Source: Nocardia rosealba (GTDB lineage: Bacteria > Actinomycetota > Actinomycetes > Mycobacteriales > Mycobacteriaceae). From it: 64,000 bases of DNA. Under the pieces are notes generated by a model that saw only the letters and a program-made list of their open reading frames with translations, was not told the DNA's origin and made no database searches. A program made the translations under genes and the position numbers. Each line of letters begins with the position of its first letter. The first letter of the stretch is position 1. Below are positions 25,405-34,102 of the stretch, piece after piece. Location of the stretch: the NCBI RefSeq assembly GCF_020216065.1, contig NZ_JAIWNA010000009.1, positions 186,001 through 250,000 of the forward strand, read 5' to 3'.

Positions 25405-25836
25405 ATGTTTCTCGGTACCTACACCCCCCGATTGGACGACAAAGGGCGACTGACGTTGCCTGCGAAGTTCCGAGACGATCTGGCGGGAGGGTTGATGGTC
25501 ACGAAGGGTCAAGACCACAGCCTTGCCGTGTATCCGAAAGAAGAGTTCACCGCGCTCGCCCGGCGGGCCGCGGCGGCGTCTCGAAGCAACCCGCAGGCAA
25601 GGGCTTTCGTCCGGGCACTTGCGGCCGGAACCGACGAACAGCGTCCGGACGCACAGGGCCGGATCACGTTGTCGCCGGACCACAAACGCTATGCCGGACT
25701 CACCCGGGATTGCGTGGTGATCGGTTCGGTCGACTTCCTCGAGATATGGGACAAGCAGGCGTGGGAGTCCTACCTCGCCGAGCACGAGGAGGACTACGCG
25801 CAAGCCAGAGACGAGTCGCTGGGCGGGATCTTCTGA
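25405..25836 (+). CDS. mraZ: Transcriptional regulator MraZ
   Basis: This 143-residue protein has two tandem MraZ/AbrB-like half domains: FLGTYTPRLDDKGRLTLPAK at the start and DAQGRITLSPDHKRYAGLTR in the second half, both carrying the conserved DxxGR pattern. MraZ forms ring-shaped oligomers that bind direct repeats in the promoter of the dcw cluster. The matching TGGGN repeats are present upstream. The ATG at 25405 has GGGAGGTGG as ribosome site. It is the first gene of the division and wall cluster, but it is separated from rsmH by 192 bases while the later genes overlap. Confidence 0.97.
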   Translation: MFLGTYTPRLDDKGRLTLPAKFRDDLAGGLMVTKGQDHSLAVYPKEEFTALARRAAAASRSNPQARAFVRALAAGTDEQRPDAQGRITLSPDHKRYAGLTRDCVVIGSVDFLEIWDKQAWESYLAEHEEDYAQARDESLGGIF

Positions 25837-25839
25837 CCC

Positions 25840-25859
25840 CGCAGCACGCGAGTGCTGCG
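25840..25859 (+). terminator. Hairpin just after mraZ (attenuator or processing site)
   Basis: CGCAGCAC and GTGCTGCG (8 bp) flank the stable tetraloop GCGA, three bases after the mraZ stop. No T-run follows, so full termination is unlikely. It may stabilise or process the mraZ message, or reduce read-through into rsmH. The rest of the mraZ-rsmH gap (25860-26028) shows a short ACTC/GAGT hairpin and no ORF. Confidence 0.4.
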
Positions 25860-26028
25860 AGGCCTCTGCCCGGGCGTGGACCCTGACGTACTTCCCCGAC
25901 GCCAGGTGCCGCGCCCCGGTCAGAGACCTCGACGCATTCGCACTCATCCGAGTAAGCAACTCATTCCAAAAGCACTGTGTGGCAAGGCGACCCGTCTGCG
26001 ACGCGAGGCAGTATCCCGGGAGGTCGAG

Positions 26029-27027
26029 GTGAACCATGACACCGAGAACCCCCGTCATGTGCCGGTGCTGCTCGAGCGTGCCGACGACCTGCTCGGTCCG
26101 GCACTCCACGAGCCGGGCGCGGTCTACCTCGACGCGACCCTCGGCCTCGGCGGGCACGCCGAACACTTCCTGCGCACCTACCCGAACGCGCGGCTGGTCG
26201 GACTCGACCGCGACACCAACGCGCTGAAACTGGCCGGCGAGCGCCTGGCGCCCTACGCCGACCGGATCACGCTGGTGCACACCCGCTACGACGGCATTCC
26301 CGAGGCGCTCGCCGAGGCGGGCCTGGCCGAAACCGGTTCGGTGTCAGCGATTCTCATGGACCTCGGCGTGTCCTCGATGCAGCTGGACGAAGCCGAACGC
26401 GGCTTCGCCTACTCCGTCGACGCACCGCTGGACATGCGGATGGACCCCACCACCGGCATCACCGCCGCCGACGTGCTCAACACCTACAGCCACGGCGACC
26501 TGGCCCGGGTGCTGAAAACCTATGGCGACGAACGGTTCGCGGGCAAGATCGCCTCGGAGGTGTTGCGCCGCCGCGCCGTCAAACCGTTCAGCACCAGCGC
26601 CGAACTGGTCGAGGTGCTGTACGCCACCATTCCGGCCGCCGCGCGGCGCACCGGCGGGCATCCCGCCAAGCGCACGTTCCAGGCGCTGCGGGTGGAGGTC
26701 AACGGAGAACTCGACTCGCTGCGGGCCGCGCTGCCCGCGGCGCTCGACGCGCTGCGCGTGGGCGGGCGGATCTGCGTGATGTCGTACCAGTCGCTCGAAG
26801 ACCGGCTGGTGAAGCAGGAATTCGCGCCACGGATCGTGTCCAGGTCCCCGATGGACCTGCCGGTCGAACTGCCCGGCATGGGACCGGAGTTCAGGATGCT
26901 CACCCGCGGCGCGGAAAAGGCGACCGAGTCCGAGATCGAGGCCAACCCGAGGTCCGCTCCGGTGCGGATGCGTGCGGCCGAACGGATCACGGAGAGGTCA
27001 GGGAGGACACAGGAGGGGACACGATGA
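26029..27027 (+). CDS. rsmH: 16S rRNA (cytosine-1402-N4)-methyltransferase RsmH
   Basis: This 332-residue class I methyltransferase (formerly MraW) N4-methylates C1402 of 16S rRNA. Motifs are RHVPVLLERADDLL, VYLDATLGLGGHAEHFL (SAM site), LVGLDRDTNALKLA, ILMDLGVSSMQLDEAERGFA, DAPLDMRMDP and the C-terminal AKRTFQALRVEVNGEL with GGRICVMSYQSLEDRLVK. Start GTG 26029 is chosen because GGGAGG lies 5-6 bases upstream and homology begins soon after; the frame is open further upstream without coding character. It overlaps the ftsL-like gene by four bases (ATGA). Confidence 0.96.
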   Translation: MNHDTENPRHVPVLLERADDLLGPALHEPGAVYLDATLGLGGHAEHFLRTYPNARLVGLDRDTNALKLAGERLAPYADRITLVHTRYDGIPEALAEAGLAETGSVSAILMDLGVSSMQLDEAERGFAYSVDAPLDMRMDPTTGITAADVLNTYSHGDLARVLKTYGDERFAGKIASEVLRRRAVKPFSTSAELVEVLYATIPAAARRTGGHPAKRTFQALRVEVNGELDSLRAALPAALDALRVGGRICVMSYQSLEDRLVKQEFAPRIVSRSPMDLPVELPGMGPEFRMLTRGAEKATESEIEANPRSAPVRMRAAERITERSGRTQEGTR

Positions 27028-27953
27028 GCGTGCGGACGAGCACCGTTGCCGTGCCGGGGCGTACCGCCCGGCGCGTGCAGGCGGCCGAACGAGTGAAGTC
27101 CGGTGCCGCGCAGCGGGCCTACGCGCGCAAACGCACCCGCCAGCAGTTGCTCGACGGGATATCGCTGCCCGATCGTTCCTCGACCATGGCCGGGCGCATC
27201 CCGTTCGTCACCGCGATCATCGGTCTGCTCGGTTGCGGTCTCGCGCTCACCCTGCTGCTCACCACCCGCGCGGCCGAGGACAGCTACCTGCTCGGCGACA
27301 TGCGCGCGGACAACCGGACGCTCGCCGACGAGCGGGCCGCGCTGCAGCGCGAGGTCGCGGCCGCCGACTCGGCTCCCGAACTGGCCGCGCGCGCACGCGA
27401 ACTCGGCATGATCCCCGCCAAGGACCCGGCGCGTCTGTTGATCGGTCCCGGCGGGGAGGTGACCGTGATCGGCACACCCACGCCCGCCCAGGGCGCCCCC
27501 GCGCCGCCGTTGAACGGGCCGCCGACGACCACCCAGAACCCGGCGCCGGGTCAGCAGGCGCAGGGCGAGCGGGTGGTTCCGGTGCAGCCGGGCACCCCGG
27601 CCACCGACCCCGCCGCGCCGAACAGCACCCCGCCCGCCGTGCTCGCGGCACCGGGCGGCCAGGCCGGAGCGCCGAGTGCGCCGGTCGTGAATCCGGCTCA
27701 GGCGCAACCGGACTCGCCGCAGGGCCTGCCCGGACCCCAGACCCAGGTCGAACCGCCCGCGGGCGAGGGCGTTCCCCCGGCGCCCTCGGAGTCGCCGGTC
27801 CAGGCACCGGCCCCACAGCTCGTCCCCGATCGGGTGGAGGTGGCCGCGGCACCGGCCGACACGCCGCCCCCGGCACCGGATGTCGCGCCGTTACCGGACG
27901 CGGGCCCGCCGAGCGAGACGCCGCAGATCGTCGCTCCCGAGGCAGGCCGATGA
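27024..27953 (+). CDS. FtsL-like membrane protein with Pro-rich tail
   Basis: A 309-residue protein between rsmH and ftsI, the usual place of ftsL. It has a basic cytoplasmic N-terminus (residues 1-55), one membrane helix (FVTAIIGLLGCGLALTLLL), and a short coiled-coil-like segment rich in Ala, Arg and Glu (ADNRTLADERAALQREVAAA), as in FtsL/DivIC proteins. RARELGMIPAKDPARLLIGP follows, and then about 160 residues dominated by Pro, Ala, Gln and Gly. FtsL proteins are usually near 100 residues; the long Pro-rich extracellular tail resembles that of mycobacterial Rv2164c. It probably helps recruit FtsI/FtsW. Coupled by ATGA to both neighbours. Confidence 0.75.
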   Translation: MSVRTSTVAVPGRTARRVQAAERVKSGAAQRAYARKRTRQQLLDGISLPDRSSTMAGRIPFVTAIIGLLGCGLALTLLLTTRAAEDSYLLGDMRADNRTLADERAALQREVAAADSAPELAARARELGMIPAKDPARLLIGPGGEVTVIGTPTPAQGAPAPPLNGPPTTTQNPAPGQQAQGERVVPVQPGTPATDPAAPNSTPPAVLAAPGGQAGAPSAPVVNPAQAQPDSPQGLPGPQTQVEPPAGEGVPPAPSESPVQAPAPQLVPDRVEVAAAPADTPPPAPDVAPLPDAGPPSETPQIVAPEAGR

Positions 27954-29833
27954 GGCAGAGCGGGCCCGCGTCGCAACAGCGACGCGGGCCGGTCTCGTCG
28001 AGGGTCCGGCGCAGCGGGTCGCTCTCGCCGGACCGGCCGATTCGGCTGCGCCTCGGCGTCGGCCGGGTCACCATGCTTGCCACCCTCGCCGTGGTCGCGC
28101 TGCAACTGCTCTACATCCAGAGCATCGCCGCACCGGGACTCTCCGCGCAGGCCGCCTCGCAGCGCACAACCAAGGAGACCGAGGCCGCCGTGCGCGGCCC
28201 GATCACCGACCGCTACGGCAACCCGCTGGCCTTCACCATCACCGCGAAAGCGCTGACGTTCCAACCGGTCCGGGTGCGCCAGCAGCTCGCCGACGCGAAG
28301 AAGACCAAGGAGAACGCGCCCGACCCCGAGCAGCGCCTGAAGGACATCGCGAAGTTCGTGCACGACAAGCTCGGCGCGAGCGGCCCGAAAGAGGAAGAGC
28401 TGCTCGACAAACTCCGCAGCGACAAACCCTTCCACTATCTGGCCCGCAATGTCGATCCCCGGATCGCCACCGAGATCACCACCAAGTACCCGGAGGTCGG
28501 TTCCGAACGGCAGGACCTGCGCGAATACCCCGGCGGGGCGCTGGCGGCCAACGTGGTCGGTGCCACCGGCTGGGACGGGCACGGTCAGATCGGCCTCGAA
28601 TCGGCACTCGACTCGGTACTCGCGGGTACCGACGGTTCCCGCACCTACGACCGCGGCTCCGACGGCGCGGTGATCCCCGGCAGCTACCGCGACCAGCAGC
28701 CCGCGGTGAACGGGCACGGGGTGGAACTCACCCTCGACGAGGACATGCAGTACTTCGTGCAGCAGCAGGTGCAGCAGGCCAAACAGCTCTCCGGCGCGGC
28801 CTCGGCCTCGGCGGTCGTGCTCGACGCCAAGACCGGTCAGGTGCTGGCCATGGCCAACGACAACACCTTCAATCCCGCACTGGGACCCCAGCACTGGGCC
28901 TCGGCGAACATGAGCAACCCGTCGGTGTCGGAGCCCTTCGAACCCGGTTCGGTGAACAAGATCGTCACCGCCGCCGCCGCGCTCGAATACGGGCTGACCA
29001 ACCCCGACGAAGTGCTGCAGGTACCCGGTTCGATCCGGATGTCGGGCGTCACCGTCAACGACGCCTGGCAGCACGACGTGGCGCCCTACACCACCACGGG
29101 CATCTTCGGTAAGTCGTCGAATGTCGGTACCCTCATGCTCGCGCAACGGGTGGGGGAGGACCGCTTCGCCGACATGATCGACCGCTTCGGTCTCGGCAAG
29201 CGCACCGGCATCGGCCTGCCCGGCGAGAGCCCGGGGCAGGTGCCCGCCCGCGACCAGTGGTCCGGCGGCACCTTCGCCAATCTGCCCATCGGCCAGGGCC
29301 TTTCGATGACCACGCTGCAGATGACCAGCATGTACCAGGCCATCGCCAACGACGGCCTGCGCATCCCGCCGCGCATCGTGAAGGCCAGGATCGCCCCCGA
29401 CAACACCCGCACCGAGGAACTGCAGCCCGAGCCCGTGCGAGTGGTGAGCCCGCAGACCGCCGCCACCTTGCGCACGGTCTTCCAGGCGACCGTGCAGAAG
29501 GACCCGATGGGTGTGCAGATGGGCACCGGGCCGCAGGCCGCGGTCGAGGGCTACCAGGTGGCGGGCAAGACCGGCACCGCGCAGAAGGTCGACCCGGCCT
29601 GCCGCTGCTATTCGACCTCGTCGTTCTACATCACCTTCGCCGGGATGGCGCCCGCCGACAACCCGCGCTACGTGATCGGCATGATGCTCGACGCGCCGGT
29701 ACGCAGCTCCGACGGGTCCGGTGGTGGGTCGGCCGCGCCGCTGTTCCACACCATCGCCTCCTGGGCGTTGCAGCGCGACCGGGTGCCACCGTCGCCGGAG
29801 CCTAGGCCGCTGGTGCTGGAGGCCGGGCTCTGA
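27950..29833 (+). CDS. ftsI: Septal peptidoglycan transpeptidase FtsI (PBP3/PbpB)
   Basis: This 627-residue class B penicillin-binding protein cross-links septal peptidoglycan outside the membrane. It has a cytoplasmic basic tail, a membrane helix (MLATLAVVALQLLYIQSIAA), a pedestal domain starting RGPITDRYGNPLAFT, and the transpeptidase domain with the active-site motif SVNK (Ser334, Lys337), SSN (389-391) and KTGT (540-543). The tail of the motif region, PACRCYSTSSFYITFAGMAP, carries two close Cys residues. The ATG 27950 overlaps the ftsL-like stop. It corresponds to PbpB (Rv2163c). A gap of 57 bases separates it from murE. Confidence 0.96.
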   Translation: MRQSGPASQQRRGPVSSRVRRSGSLSPDRPIRLRLGVGRVTMLATLAVVALQLLYIQSIAAPGLSAQAASQRTTKETEAAVRGPITDRYGNPLAFTITAKALTFQPVRVRQQLADAKKTKENAPDPEQRLKDIAKFVHDKLGASGPKEEELLDKLRSDKPFHYLARNVDPRIATEITTKYPEVGSERQDLREYPGGALAANVVGATGWDGHGQIGLESALDSVLAGTDGSRTYDRGSDGAVIPGSYRDQQPAVNGHGVELTLDEDMQYFVQQQVQQAKQLSGAASASAVVLDAKTGQVLAMANDNTFNPALGPQHWASANMSNPSVSEPFEPGSVNKIVTAAAALEYGLTNPDEVLQVPGSIRMSGVTVNDAWQHDVAPYTTTGIFGKSSNVGTLMLAQRVGEDRFADMIDRFGLGKRTGIGLPGESPGQVPARDQWSGGTFANLPIGQGLSMTTLQMTSMYQAIANDGLRIPPRIVKARIAPDNTRTEELQPEPVRVVSPQTAATLRTVFQATVQKDPMGVQMGTGPQAAVEGYQVAGKTGTAQKVDPACRCYSTSSFYITFAGMAPADNPRYVIGMMLDAPVRSSDGSGGGSAAPLFHTIASWALQRDRVPPSPEPRPLVLEAGL

Positions 29834-29890
29834 CGGTAACCTGACTCGTCGTCTTGCCCACGCGCTCGATCACTCTCAGAGAGGAGCCTT

Positions 29891-31525
29891 GTGCCCGCGC
29901 AGTCCAGCCCGCACGCGCTCCGGCCGAACACCCCGCCGTCGACGCCGCTGCAGGCCCTGCTTGAGCTCACCGGCGCCACCACGCTCACCCCGGTCCCGGC
30001 CGAGGTGACCGTCACCGGCATCGAGCAACGATCCAACGCCGTCCGGCCCGGTGACCTGTTCGCCGGCCTGCCCGGCGCGACCTCGCACGGCGCCCGTTTC
30101 GCCGCCGACGCCGTCGTGCGCGGCGCGGGCGCGGTGTTCACCGACGCGGCCGGTGCCGAACTGATCGGCGAGGTCGCGGTGCCCGTGTTGGTGCGCGAGG
30201 ACCCGCGTGCCGTGCTCGGCGAGCTGTCCGCCGAGATCTACGGTCACCCCAGCGATCGCCTGCGCATCGTCGGCATCACCGGCACCTCCGGCAAGACCAC
30301 CACGTCGTACCTGGTGGAGGCGGGTCTGGTCGCGGCGGGCCTGTCGACCGGTCTGATCGGCACCATCGAAACCCGCATCGGCGGGCAGCGGGTGCCGAGC
30401 GCGCTCACCACTCCCGAGGCGCCGCAGCTGCACGCGATGTTCGCGGCCATGGTCGAGCAGGGTGTGCAGGCGGTGGTGATGGAGGTGTCGAGCCACGCGC
30501 TGGCCCTCGGCCGGGTCGACGGTGTGCGCTTCGCCGTCGGCGCGTTCACCAACCTCTCCCAGGACCATCTCGACTTCCACAAGGACTTCGAGGACTACTT
30601 CGCCGCGAAACGCCGCCTGTTCGAACCGGACTCGCCGATCGCCGCGCGCACCTCGGTGATCTGCGTGGACGACGAGTGGGGACGCCGCCTCGCCGCGGAT
30701 CTGGTCGGCCCGGTCACCGTCTCCACCACCGAGGTCGCTGCCGCGGACGATGCCGCCGCAGCCCCGGCGCCCGATGCCGCTACCTGGCAGGTCGTGGGTG
30801 AGGTGAAAGCCGCTGGTGGCGAGCAGGAATTCACCGCGAGCGGTCCGGACGGCGAGCTGACCGTCCGTCTGCGCCTGCCCGGCCGCTACAACGTCGCCAA
30901 CGCCCTGCTCGCGGTCGCCACCTGCGCGGCCGCCGGGGTCGATCCGGCGGTCGCCGCGCCCGCGCTGGCCACCGTCGACGTGCCCGGGCGCATGCAGCGC
31001 GTCGAACGCGGACAGGACTTCCTCGCCGTCGTCGACTACGCGCACAAGCCCGCGGCGATCGAATCGGTGGTCGCCACCCTGCGCGCGCACCTCACCGACG
31101 CGGGCCGCGGCAGGCTCGCGGTGGTCGTCGGCGCGGGCGGCGACCGGGACGCGGCCAAACGCCCGCTCATGGGCGGGGCGGCCGCGCGTGGTGCCGACCT
31201 GGTGATCGTCACCGACGACAATCCACGCACCGAGGACCCGGCGGCCATCCGTGCCGCCGTGGTCGCCGGTGCGCACGAACTCCCGGCCACCGACCGCGGC
31301 GAGATCCGCGAGATCGGTGACCGCGCGGCGGCCATCGCCGCCGCACTCGCCTGGGCGCGTTCCGGCGACGTGGTGCTCATCGCGGGCAAGGGCCACGAGG
31401 CGGGTCAGGAGATCCAGGGCGTCAAGCATCCCTTCGACGACCGTGAGGTCCTCGCCGCGGAGCTGGATTCTCTACTGGCACAACACAGTCCGCACACGGA
31501 CTCGGAGGACTTGACGGTTTCATGA
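29891..31525 (+). CDS. murE: UDP-MurNAc-L-Ala-D-Glu:meso-diaminopimelate ligase
   Basis: This 544-residue cytoplasmic Mur ligase adds meso-diaminopimelate to UDP-MurNAc-dipeptide. Marks are the N-terminal SNAVRPGDLFAGLPGATSHG domain, the ATP loop GITGTSGKTTTSYLVEAGL, TTPEAPQLHAMFAAMVEQG, EVSSHALALGRVDGVRF and the C-terminal TDDNPRTEDPAAIRAA; DNPR is the motif for meso-diaminopimelate (rather than lysine) specificity. The GTG 29891 has AGAGAGGAGC as ribosome site, giving this gene its own strong initiation site. About 40 residues (270-300, Ala/Asp-rich) form a loop not common in all MurE proteins. It overlaps murF by four bases. Confidence 0.96.
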   Translation: MPAQSSPHALRPNTPPSTPLQALLELTGATTLTPVPAEVTVTGIEQRSNAVRPGDLFAGLPGATSHGARFAADAVVRGAGAVFTDAAGAELIGEVAVPVLVREDPRAVLGELSAEIYGHPSDRLRIVGITGTSGKTTTSYLVEAGLVAAGLSTGLIGTIETRIGGQRVPSALTTPEAPQLHAMFAAMVEQGVQAVVMEVSSHALALGRVDGVRFAVGAFTNLSQDHLDFHKDFEDYFAAKRRLFEPDSPIAARTSVICVDDEWGRRLAADLVGPVTVSTTEVAAADDAAAAPAPDAATWQVVGEVKAAGGEQEFTASGPDGELTVRLRLPGRYNVANALLAVATCAAAGVDPAVAAPALATVDVPGRMQRVERGQDFLAVVDYAHKPAAIESVVATLRAHLTDAGRGRLAVVVGAGGDRDAAKRPLMGGAAARGADLVIVTDDNPRTEDPAAIRAAVVAGAHELPATDRGEIREIGDRAAAIAAALAWARSGDVVLIAGKGHEAGQEIQGVKHPFDDREVLAAELDSLLAQHSPHTDSEDLTVS

Positions 31526-33021
31526 TCGAGATGACACTGCGGGAGATCGCGGACGTCGTCGGCGGCGAGCTGCACGACGTACCCGACCCCCAGGCACTGG
31601 TGACCGGGTCGGTCGAATTCGATTCGCGCCGAATCGGTCCCGGTGATCTGTTCCTCGCACTACCCGGCGCCAACTCCGACGGACACGACTACGCGGCGAA
31701 CGCGGTCGAGGCCGGAGCTGTCGCCGTGCTGGCGGCACGCCCGGTCGGCGTGCCCGCCATCGTGGTCGCACCGGACGCGGGCACCGTGCCCGCCACCTCG
31801 GTGGCCCTGAGCCACGACGGCGACGGCTCCGGTGCCGCCGTGCTCGCGGCCCTGGCCGACCTGGCCCGCGTGAGCACCGAGCGGCTGGCCGAGCGCACCG
31901 GTCTCACCGTCGTCGGTGTCACCGGGTCGTCGGGCAAGACCTCGACCAAGGACCTGCTGGCCGCCGTGCTCGCACCGCTTGGTCCCGTGGTCGCCCCGCC
32001 CGGTTCGTTCAACAACGAACTCGGCCACCCGTGGACGGCCCTGCGCGCCGACGCCGACACCAAGTTCCTCGCCCTCGAGATGTCGGCGCGCGGCGTCGGC
32101 CACATCGCCGCCCTGGCCCGCATCGCGCCGCCGCGCATCGGTGTGGTGCTCAATGTCGGCACCGCCCACCTCGGTGAGTTCGGCAGCCGCGAGGCCATCG
32201 CGCAGGCCAAGGGCGAACTGGTCGAGGCACTCCCGGCCGAGGGCCTGGCCGTGCTCAACGCCGACGACCCGAACGTCGCCGCCATGGCCTCGCGCACGAA
32301 AGCCCGCGTCGTCATGGTCGGCCTGTCCGGCGACGCCGACATCCGTGCCACCGACGTGACCACCGACGACCAGGCCCGCGCCCGCTTCACCCTGCACGCG
32401 GGTGGCGAATCGGTGCCGGTGCAGCTGGCCGTGCACGGTGAGCATCAGGTGGGCAACGCGCTCTCGGCCGCCGCCGTCGCCCTGGAATGCGGCGCCGACC
32501 TGGCGACCGTCGCTCAGGCGCTGTCCGGGGCAACGGCCGCGTCGGCGCGCCGGATGGACGTGCGGACCACGCCCGACGGCATCACCGTCATCAACGACTC
32601 CTACAACGCCAACCCCGACTCGGTGCGGGCCGCGCTCAAGGCGCTGGTCACCCTCGCCGAGTCGGGCCCCGAACCGCGCCGCAGCTGGGCCGTGCTCGGG
32701 GAAATGGGCGAACTCGGCGACACCTCGGTCATCGAACACGACGCGATCGGACGGCTCGCCGTGCGCCTCGACGTCGACCGATTGATCGTGGTCGGCACCG
32801 GACGACCCTCCCGGGGAATGCACCAGGGAGCGGTGATGGAAGGCTCATGGGGCGAGGAGTCGATCCTCGTACCCGATATCTCGGCGGCCATCGCGCTGCT
32901 CGACGACGAAATCGCCGCCGGCGATGTGGTACTGGTCAAGGCGTCGAAAGCGGTCGGTCTGTGGGCCGTCGCCGAACACCTGACCAGGGCAGGGGAAGGT
33001 AGCTCGGAGGCAGCTCGATGA
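31522..33021 (+). CDS. murF: UDP-MurNAc-tripeptide:D-alanyl-D-alanine ligase
   Basis: This 499-residue Mur ligase joins D-Ala-D-Ala to the UDP-MurNAc-tripeptide, the last cytoplasmic peptide step. It begins MTLREIADVVGGELHDV, then FDSRRIGPGDLFLALPGANS, the ATP loop VGVTGSSGKTSTKDLLAAVL, FNNELGHPWTALRADADTKF, EMSARGVGHIAALARIAPP and TVINDSYNANPDSVRAALKA, all diagnostic of MurF. The start ATG 31522 overlaps murE's stop (ATGA), and its own stop overlaps mraY. No anomaly in length or motifs was seen. Confidence 0.97.
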   Translation: MIEMTLREIADVVGGELHDVPDPQALVTGSVEFDSRRIGPGDLFLALPGANSDGHDYAANAVEAGAVAVLAARPVGVPAIVVAPDAGTVPATSVALSHDGDGSGAAVLAALADLARVSTERLAERTGLTVVGVTGSSGKTSTKDLLAAVLAPLGPVVAPPGSFNNELGHPWTALRADADTKFLALEMSARGVGHIAALARIAPPRIGVVLNVGTAHLGEFGSREAIAQAKGELVEALPAEGLAVLNADDPNVAAMASRTKARVVMVGLSGDADIRATDVTTDDQARARFTLHAGGESVPVQLAVHGEHQVGNALSAAAVALECGADLATVAQALSGATAASARRMDVRTTPDGITVINDSYNANPDSVRAALKALVTLAESGPEPRRSWAVLGEMGELGDTSVIEHDAIGRLAVRLDVDRLIVVGTGRPSRGMHQGAVMEGSWGEESILVPDISAAIALLDDEIAAGDVVLVKASKAVGLWAVAEHLTRAGEGSSEAAR

Positions 33022-34094
33022 GGCAGATTTTGTTCGCGGCGGGGATCGCGCTCGCGGTGTCGATCCTGTTGACGCCGTTCCTGATCCGGGTCTTCGCCAA
33101 ACAGGGCTTCGGCCAGGAGATCCGGGTCGACGGCCCGGCCAGCCATCAGGCCAAACGCGGCACCCCGACGATGGGTGGCGTCGCCATCCTGATCGGTATG
33201 TGGGCCGGGTATCTCGGTTCGCACCTGATCGGCCTCGGCTACGACGCCGAGGGGCCGACGGCCTCGGGCCTGCTCGTGCTCGGGCTCACCACCGCACTCG
33301 GTGTGGTCGGCTTCCTCGACGACTTCATCAAGCTGCGCAAACAGCGCAACCTCGGGTTGTCGGCGGCCGGTAAGTACATCGGCCAGATCAGTGCCGCGGT
33401 GATCTTCGCGGTGCTGGTGCTGCAGTTCCGGGCCGACAACGGGCTCACCCCCGGCAGCAAGCACATCTCGTACGTGCGTGACTGGTCGACGGTGTCGATG
33501 GGCGCGCTGGTGTTCGTGATCATGGTGTGTCTGCTGGTCGTGGCCTGGTCGAACGCGGTCAACCTGACCGATGGTCTCGACGGTCTCGCCGCCGGATCGA
33601 TGAGCCTGGTGCTCGGCGCCTACGTCATCATCACCTTCTGGCAGTACCGCAACGCCTGCGCCACCAGCCCCGGACCCGGGTGCTACAACGTGCGCGACCC
33701 CCTCGACCTCGCCCTGGTCTGCGCGGCGGCCGCCGCCGCCTGCATCGGCTTCCTGTGGTGGAACGCCGCGCCCGCCAAGATCTTCATGGGCGACACCGGC
33801 TCGCTGGCGCTGGGCGGCATGCTGGCCGGTCTGTCCATCACCACCCGCACCGAGCTGCTGATGGTCGTCATCGGCGCGCTGTTCGTCGCCGAGGCGGCGT
33901 CGGTGGTGCTGCAGGTGGCGGTGTACCGCACCACCCGCAACCGATTGTTCAAGATGGCGCCGTTCCACCACCACTTCGAATTGAGCAAGTGGGCGGAGAC
34001 TACGGTGATCATCCGGTTCTGGATCCTGGCAGGCATCGCGGCCGCCGTGGGTCTCGGACTGTTCTACAGCGAATACCTGTCCCAGGTCGGGTGA
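33018..34094 (+). CDS. mraY: Phospho-MurNAc-pentapeptide transferase MraY
   Basis: This 358-residue membrane enzyme transfers phospho-MurNAc-pentapeptide to polyprenyl phosphate, making lipid I. It has ten or so membrane helices. Conserved loops are SHQAKRGTPTMGGVAIL, GFLDDFIKLRKQRNLGL (Asp pair), NAVNLTDGLDGLAAGSM, AKIFMGDTGSLALGGMLAG and APFHHHFELSKWAETTVI with the His-rich motif. The insert YRNACATSPGPGCYNVRDP between helices is typical for actinobacterial MraY. The start overlaps the murF stop, and its end touches the possible GTG start of murD. Confidence 0.97.
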   Translation: MRQILFAAGIALAVSILLTPFLIRVFAKQGFGQEIRVDGPASHQAKRGTPTMGGVAILIGMWAGYLGSHLIGLGYDAEGPTASGLLVLGLTTALGVVGFLDDFIKLRKQRNLGLSAAGKYIGQISAAVIFAVLVLQFRADNGLTPGSKHISYVRDWSTVSMGALVFVIMVCLLVVAWSNAVNLTDGLDGLAAGSMSLVLGAYVIITFWQYRNACATSPGPGCYNVRDPLDLALVCAAAAAACIGFLWWNAAPAKIFMGDTGSLALGGMLAGLSITTRTELLMVVIGALFVAEAASVVLQVAVYRTTRNRLFKMAPFHHHFELSKWAETTVIIRFWILAGIAAAVGLGLFYSEYLSQVG

Positions 34095-34102
34095 GAGCGG
34101 AA

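Noticed and set aside
25952..26028. Upstream in-frame extension of rsmH
   Set aside because: The frame is open but the sequence lacks coding character, and GTG 26029 has a good ribosome site just before the conserved N-terminus.
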